Translations under genes and position numbers: made by a program
NCBI GenBank assembly: GCA_024282035.1
Contig: JAMWZR010000009.1
Span: forward strand, 1 to 64,000
Source of the DNA: Nitrosomonas sp.
GTDB taxonomy: Bacteria > Pseudomonadota > Gammaproteobacteria > Burkholderiales > Nitrosomonadaceae
Length of the DNA stretch: 64,000 bases
Direction of reading: 5' to 3'
Notes under the pieces: model-generated
Database searches by the model: none
What the model saw: the letters and a program-made list of their open reading frames with translations, nothing else
What the model was told of the DNA's origin: nothing
Shown: positions 60,842 to 64,000 of the stretch, one piece after another
Numbering within the stretch: the first letter of the stretch is position 1
Layout of the letters: each line of letters starts with the position of its first letter

Positions 60842-61138
60842 ATGAAAAATGGGTGGCAATGTATTTTGATCGGTATGCTGATATTGACAGGTATTTCATC
60901 CCTGGCATGGTCGGATGTGCGACGCCAAGCCGTCAGTAGTCAGTCTGATAATACGCGGGGAGCCACAGATATATCGGAACATAAAGCCATCTCGATCGCA
61001 AAACAACACATCATCGGTCGTGTACTCGCTATCCAGCTTTCGGACCACATCTATCGCATCAAGATTCTCAGTTCACAAGGCACATTGCATACGGTATTGA
61101 TCGATGCGGCAAATGGCAGACTTGTATCGAACCATTAA
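60842..61138 (+). CDS. exported PepSY-domain protein
   Basis: 98 aa with a signal peptide (LIGMLILTGISSLAWS). The remainder fits one PepSY unit: ISEHKAISIAKQHIIGRVLAIQLSDHIYRIKILSSQGTLHTVLIDAANGRLVS. Such small PepSY proteins often sit beside PhoP/PhoQ-like pairs and may modulate the sensor in the periplasm. 36 bp upstream of the response regulator, same strand. Confidence 0.82.
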   Translation: MKNGWQCILIGMLILTGISSLAWSDVRRQAVSSQSDNTRGATDISEHKAISIAKQHIIGRVLAIQLSDHIYRIKILSSQGTLHTVLIDAANGRLVSNH

Positions 61139-61174
61139 TCCATCTGTACTGTACAGCCATCCCGGAAAATTAAT

Positions 61175-61861
61175 ATGCGCATACTCGTGATTGAAGACGA
61201 AGTCAAACTCCAGCAACAAATTCGGCAACAATTGGAGGCTGCGGGTTACATGGTCGATACCTGCGGCGATGGAAATGAAGGCCTGTTTCTGGCCAGTGAG
61301 TATCCACTTGATGCGGCCATTATCGATATCGGATTGCCGGGCAAGTCGGGCCTGGAGGTAATCAAGGCATTGCGCGATCAGGGCAGTTTATTGCCGATTC
61401 TGATTCTGACAGCCCGGAGTAGCTGGCAGGACAAGGTTCAGGGGCTTGAAATGGGTGCGGACGATTATCTGACCAAACCCTTTCAGATGGAAGAATTACA
61501 GGCACGAATCAAAGCACTGTTGCGGCGCGCAACCGGCATTGCGCAAACGCTGTTGGAGTGCGGTCCCATTGCGCTTGATGTGGCTGCGCAGTCGGTAACC
61601 GTTCACGGTCAGGCCATCGAACTGACCTCGTTTGAATATCGTTTGCTGGAGGAATTGGTGCGTCACCACGGCGAAGTGCTGTCCAAACATACCTTGAGCG
61701 ATTATTTATATCCGCATGATGAGGATCGCGACAGTAATGTGCTGGAAGTCATGGTTGGGCGTCTGCGCCGTAAACTTGACCCCGATGGAACGCTGAATCC
61801 AATTGAAACCATGCGGGGCAGGGGGTACCGGTTCACTCTGGCTTGCAATAAATCGGCATGA
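61175..61861 (+). CDS. OmpR-family response regulator, PhoP-like
   Basis: 228 aa. Receiver with VIEDE, AAIIDIGLPGKSG (phospho-acceptor), ILTARSSWQDKVQGLEMGADDYLTKPF. The winged helix has LTSFEYRLLEELVRHHGEVLSKHTLSDYLYPHDEDRDSNVLEVMVGRLRRKL, close to PhoP. It overlaps the kinase gene by 4 bp (ATGA). Confidence 0.93.
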   Translation: MRILVIEDEVKLQQQIRQQLEAAGYMVDTCGDGNEGLFLASEYPLDAAIIDIGLPGKSGLEVIKALRDQGSLLPILILTARSSWQDKVQGLEMGADDYLTKPFQMEELQARIKALLRRATGIAQTLLECGPIALDVAAQSVTVHGQAIELTSFEYRLLEELVRHHGEVLSKHTLSDYLYPHDEDRDSNVLEVMVGRLRRKLDPDGTLNPIETMRGRGYRFTLACNKSA

Positions 61862-63198
61862 TGTCGTTAAATCAGCGCATTTTATTCAGCGCAACGCTGG
61901 TTCTGCTCGCCTCGATCATTGCAATTGCATTGACTCTGGATCGTGCATTTTACGATAGCGCACGTATCGGTGTGCAGGATCGTCTGTTAGCCAAATTATT
62001 GATGTTGATGGGGGATACCGAAATCGATGAATCTGGTGCGCTGGATGTCTCCACCAATCTGCTCGACCCGGAATTCGGGCACTTGCATTCGGCTGCCTAC
62101 GCTTTTATCTTTGACCAGAATCATCAGATCGTCTGGCGATCGACCTCTTCGCTGAACGAACCGATTCCAGAAGTGGTATTTCTGGAAAAGGGCAGGCAAC
62201 AATTCACCCAGATCATGAACGATGGTCATCTGCACTTCATGTACAGTTATGGTGTGGCATGGGACACACCGACAGGCGATTATCCTCTGACGTATTCCGT
62301 TGTCGTCAATACCGATCTATTCGATGCGCAGATTGAACGCTATCGCGAAGATCTGTGGGGTGGGCTTGCGGCCATGGCAATTTTGCTACTGGTTGCGCAA
62401 ATGCTGGCTTTGCGCTGGGGATTGCAACCCCTGCGTAAGGTGTCGTCGGATTTGACCGCCATCGAATCGGGATTGCAGGAAAAACTCAAGGGTGACTATC
62501 CCAGTGAGTTGAAGCTACTTACCGATAGCATTAATTCCCTGATCAATCATGAGCATAAGCAGCAAAAGCGTTATCGCAATGGTCTGGCCGATCTGGCACA
62601 TAGCCTGAAAACGCCACTGGCGATCCTTCAGGGCGCGGTGAACAGTGAGGATGAAGAATCGGTACGGCGCAAGATCATCCAGGAGCAGATCGACCGTATC
62701 GATAACATCATTCAGTACCAGTTGCGTCGTGCGGCCACAGCGGGCAGCTCGCCAGGCATGGGGTTGATCAGCCTGCGCCCGATCGTGGACAAGATTGTTA
62801 CTGCAGTCAGCAAGGCATATCGCAGCAAGCAGCCAGTTATCACCATTACGGGTGACGACAGTATCAATTTGCGCATAGACGAGGGCGATCTGATGGAACT
62901 GTTGGGCAATCTGGTCGACAATGCTTTCAAATGGTGTCGGAATAGCATTCACATCCATGCGTTTTATCAGGATCAATGGACCGTGATTCAGGTCAGGGAT
63001 GATGGTCCGGGTATCCCACCGCACGAAATTGCGCGCATCCTGGAGCGTGGCGTCCGTGCAGATCAATCAACACCAGGGCATGGCATAGGCATGGCCATCG
63101 TGCGCGACATCATGCAAGTTTACGGTGGCGAACTGTCGATCGAAAATCATTCCGAAGGCGGCGCCTGCATGACCATTCGGATCAAACGCAGCAAATGA
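61858..63198 (+). CDS. sensor histidine kinase, PhoQ-like
   Basis: 446 aa with two membrane helices (about 10-28 and 165-185) around a periplasmic domain of about 135 residues. H-box GLADLAHSLKTPLAILQGAV is the PhoQ-type form (HSLKTPL). N-box LLGNLVDNAFKWCR, then DDGPGIPPHEIARILERG and PGHGIGMAIVRDIM. Together with the PepSY and His-rich genes upstream it suggests a metal- or envelope-sensing system. Confidence 0.93.
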   Translation: MMSLNQRILFSATLVLLASIIAIALTLDRAFYDSARIGVQDRLLAKLLMLMGDTEIDESGALDVSTNLLDPEFGHLHSAAYAFIFDQNHQIVWRSTSSLNEPIPEVVFLEKGRQQFTQIMNDGHLHFMYSYGVAWDTPTGDYPLTYSVVVNTDLFDAQIERYREDLWGGLAAMAILLLVAQMLALRWGLQPLRKVSSDLTAIESGLQEKLKGDYPSELKLLTDSINSLINHEHKQQKRYRNGLADLAHSLKTPLAILQGAVNSEDEESVRRKIIQEQIDRIDNIIQYQLRRAATAGSSPGMGLISLRPIVDKIVTAVSKAYRSKQPVITITGDDSINLRIDEGDLMELLGNLVDNAFKWCRNSIHIHAFYQDQWTVIQVRDDGPGIPPHEIARILERGVRADQSTPGHGIGMAIVRDIMQVYGGELSIENHSEGGACMTIRIKRSK

Positions 63199-63248
63199 CC
63201 TGGCTGTAGCCGGAAAGTACCTTGGAAGTAGGATTGGCTGTATACGTT

Positions 63249-63521
63249 TCAGGCCTTGAGCAGTGTCCAGATACCGATCAGAATGAATCCCGTGCCGGCG
63301 GTGTATTGCAGATGTCTGGCGCTGATGTGATCGGAAATGAAACTACCTGCCAGTACACCCAGTGCTGAAGTGGCGATGAGCGCCAACGAAGCGCCCACGA
63401 AAACAGTCAGTTTGCTAACTTCCTTGTCGGCAGCAAACAGCATGGTCGCCAATTGTGTTTTGTCTCCTAATTCCGCGATGAACACCGTTGCAAAAACAGA
63501 CAGTAAAATTTTGTAATCCAC
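63249..63521 (-). CDS. half-size GDT1/TMEM165 family transporter (UPF0016)
   Basis: 90 aa with three membrane helices. One copy of the family signature is present, VFIAELGDKTQLATMLFA. Many GDT1 proteins carry two such halves; this one has a single unit and would need to dimerise. The family exports Mn2+ or Ca2+ at the expense of protons. Convergent with the kinase gene. No second half is next to it. Confidence 0.88.
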   Translation of the reverse strand: MDYKILLSVFATVFIAELGDKTQLATMLFAADKEVSKLTVFVGASLALIATSALGVLAGSFISDHISARHLQYTAGTGFILIGIWTLLKA

Positions 63522-63724
63522 GATGCACTCCCAAACGAGAAAAGTAGCCTATTATGCCTGACATTCTGCAGTGTCCCGTAGGGTGTAATCTGCTGGCCAG
63601 TATTGGCATGGCTGCGACTTTCGATAAAATAGGGATGATGCCATGTTACCGTCAGATCGGTTGCCTAGATCCTGGGCATGCATCTGGACGGTCAAGATGA
63701 ACCAATGAAGTAAAAGGAGACAAA

Positions 63725-64000
63725 ATGATCAGAGCTTATGCAGCGCAGGAGCCCGGTGGCAAGCTTCAACCCTTTGAATACGACCCTGGCGCACTGGGAG
63801 CGCATGATGTCGATATTGCAGTGGAGTTTTGCGGTATTTGCCACAGTGATTTAAGCATGTTGCACAACGACTGGGGCATCACGCAGTATCCCTTTGTACC
63901 CGGGCACGAGATCATCGGTACGATCGCCGCCAAGGGCGTGCATGTGAAGCATCTGGCAGTGGGACAGCGTGTTGGTCTGGGCTGGCATTCCCGCTATTGC
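63725..64000 (+). CDS. zinc-dependent alcohol dehydrogenase, 5' part
   Basis: 92 codons visible, running off the right edge; AAAGGAGAC precedes the [36 protein letters not shown] holds the catalytic zinc ligands (Cys, His-Glu pair) of the medium-chain dehydrogenase family. GWHSRYC at the edge begins the segment before the structural zinc loop. The spacing fits the YahK/cinnamyl-alcohol (aldehyde reductase) subgroup, NADP dependent. Confidence 0.9.
   Translation, partial: MIRAYAAQEPGGKLQPFEYDPGALGAHDVDIAVEFCGICHSDLSMLHNDWGITQYPFVPGHEIIGTIAAKGVHVKHLAVGQRVGLGWHSRYC

Noticed and set aside
63522-63724. possible manganese (yybP-ykoY) riboswitch before the GDT1 gene
   Set aside because: The strand and order of the conserved segments do not fit; only short chance matches were seen.

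Overview
The window is a stretch of bacterial chromosome that looks like an ammonia-oxidising betaproteobacterium of the Nitrosomonadaceae (Nitrosomonas-like). This is an inference. It rests on the gene set (a membrane-anchored multicopper oxidase with a His-rich cupredoxin, c-type cytochromes, SbtA/SbtB bicarbonate uptake, HpnN, heme A synthase, a PEP-CTERM protein) and on typical betaproteobacterial neighbourhoods (ratA-rnfH next to smpB, pilS-pilR with a PP0621-like gene, ispB//rplU-rpmA-obgE-proB). No amo, hao or rRNA gene is present to settle it.

Layout. 1-12.4 kb is accessory. It holds the tail of an unknown membrane protein, a decayed FG-GAP/RTX-type gene, a small HTH protein, an operon of two exported repeat proteins (beta-helix and HAF-like), a two-gene c-type cytochrome operon (two plus three hemes), an ovothiol operon (ovoA with a PLP lyase, probable ovoB), and a PEP-CTERM protein with HAF repeats. 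12.4-22.6 kb holds mnmA-nudix, a DedA protein, the hopanoid transporter hpnN, an amino-acid permease, a divergent HxlR regulator/GST-fold pair with two palindromic operators, and a large FG-GAP/ASPIC-UnbV exported protein.

23.2-32.5 kb is a protein-quality-control island. groES-groEL sits behind a sigma32-like promoter and a perfect CIRCE operator. It is followed by an SDR gene, tRNA-Leu(UAG), tig-clpP-clpX and lon, and closed by a 19-bp perfect stem that probably terminates transcription from both sides. 32.5-44.5 kb is a long run on the minus strand, in transcription order: RND efflux (membrane fusion protein, then pump), a fused aroK-aroB gene, a dgt-like gene, hemE, an OmpR-type two-component pair, and sbtA-sbtB.

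44.8-47.6 kb is a copper pair: a multicopper oxidase and a His-rich cupredoxin, both with an N-terminal signal peptide and a C-terminal membrane anchor. 47.7-59.2 kb is mostly housekeeping: a DUF3467-like protein, a LuxR-type regulator with a degenerate receiver, rnfH-ratA//smpB, ctaA, pilR-pilS, ispB, rplU-rpmA-obgE-proB. 59.2-64 kb has a DUF1624-type membrane acyltransferase, a His-rich exported protein with a structured leader, a PepSY protein, a PhoP/PhoQ-like pair, a half-size GDT1 transporter and the start of a zinc alcohol dehydrogenase.

No CRISPR array, insertion sequence or prophage was seen. The most interesting items are the ovoA-ovoB operon, the aroK-aroB fusion with its retained internal start, the doubly anchored copper pair, the decayed FG-GAP gene (ATA in place of the start codon plus a frameshift at a G run), and the nested RNA structure abutting the ribosome binding site of the His-rich protein.
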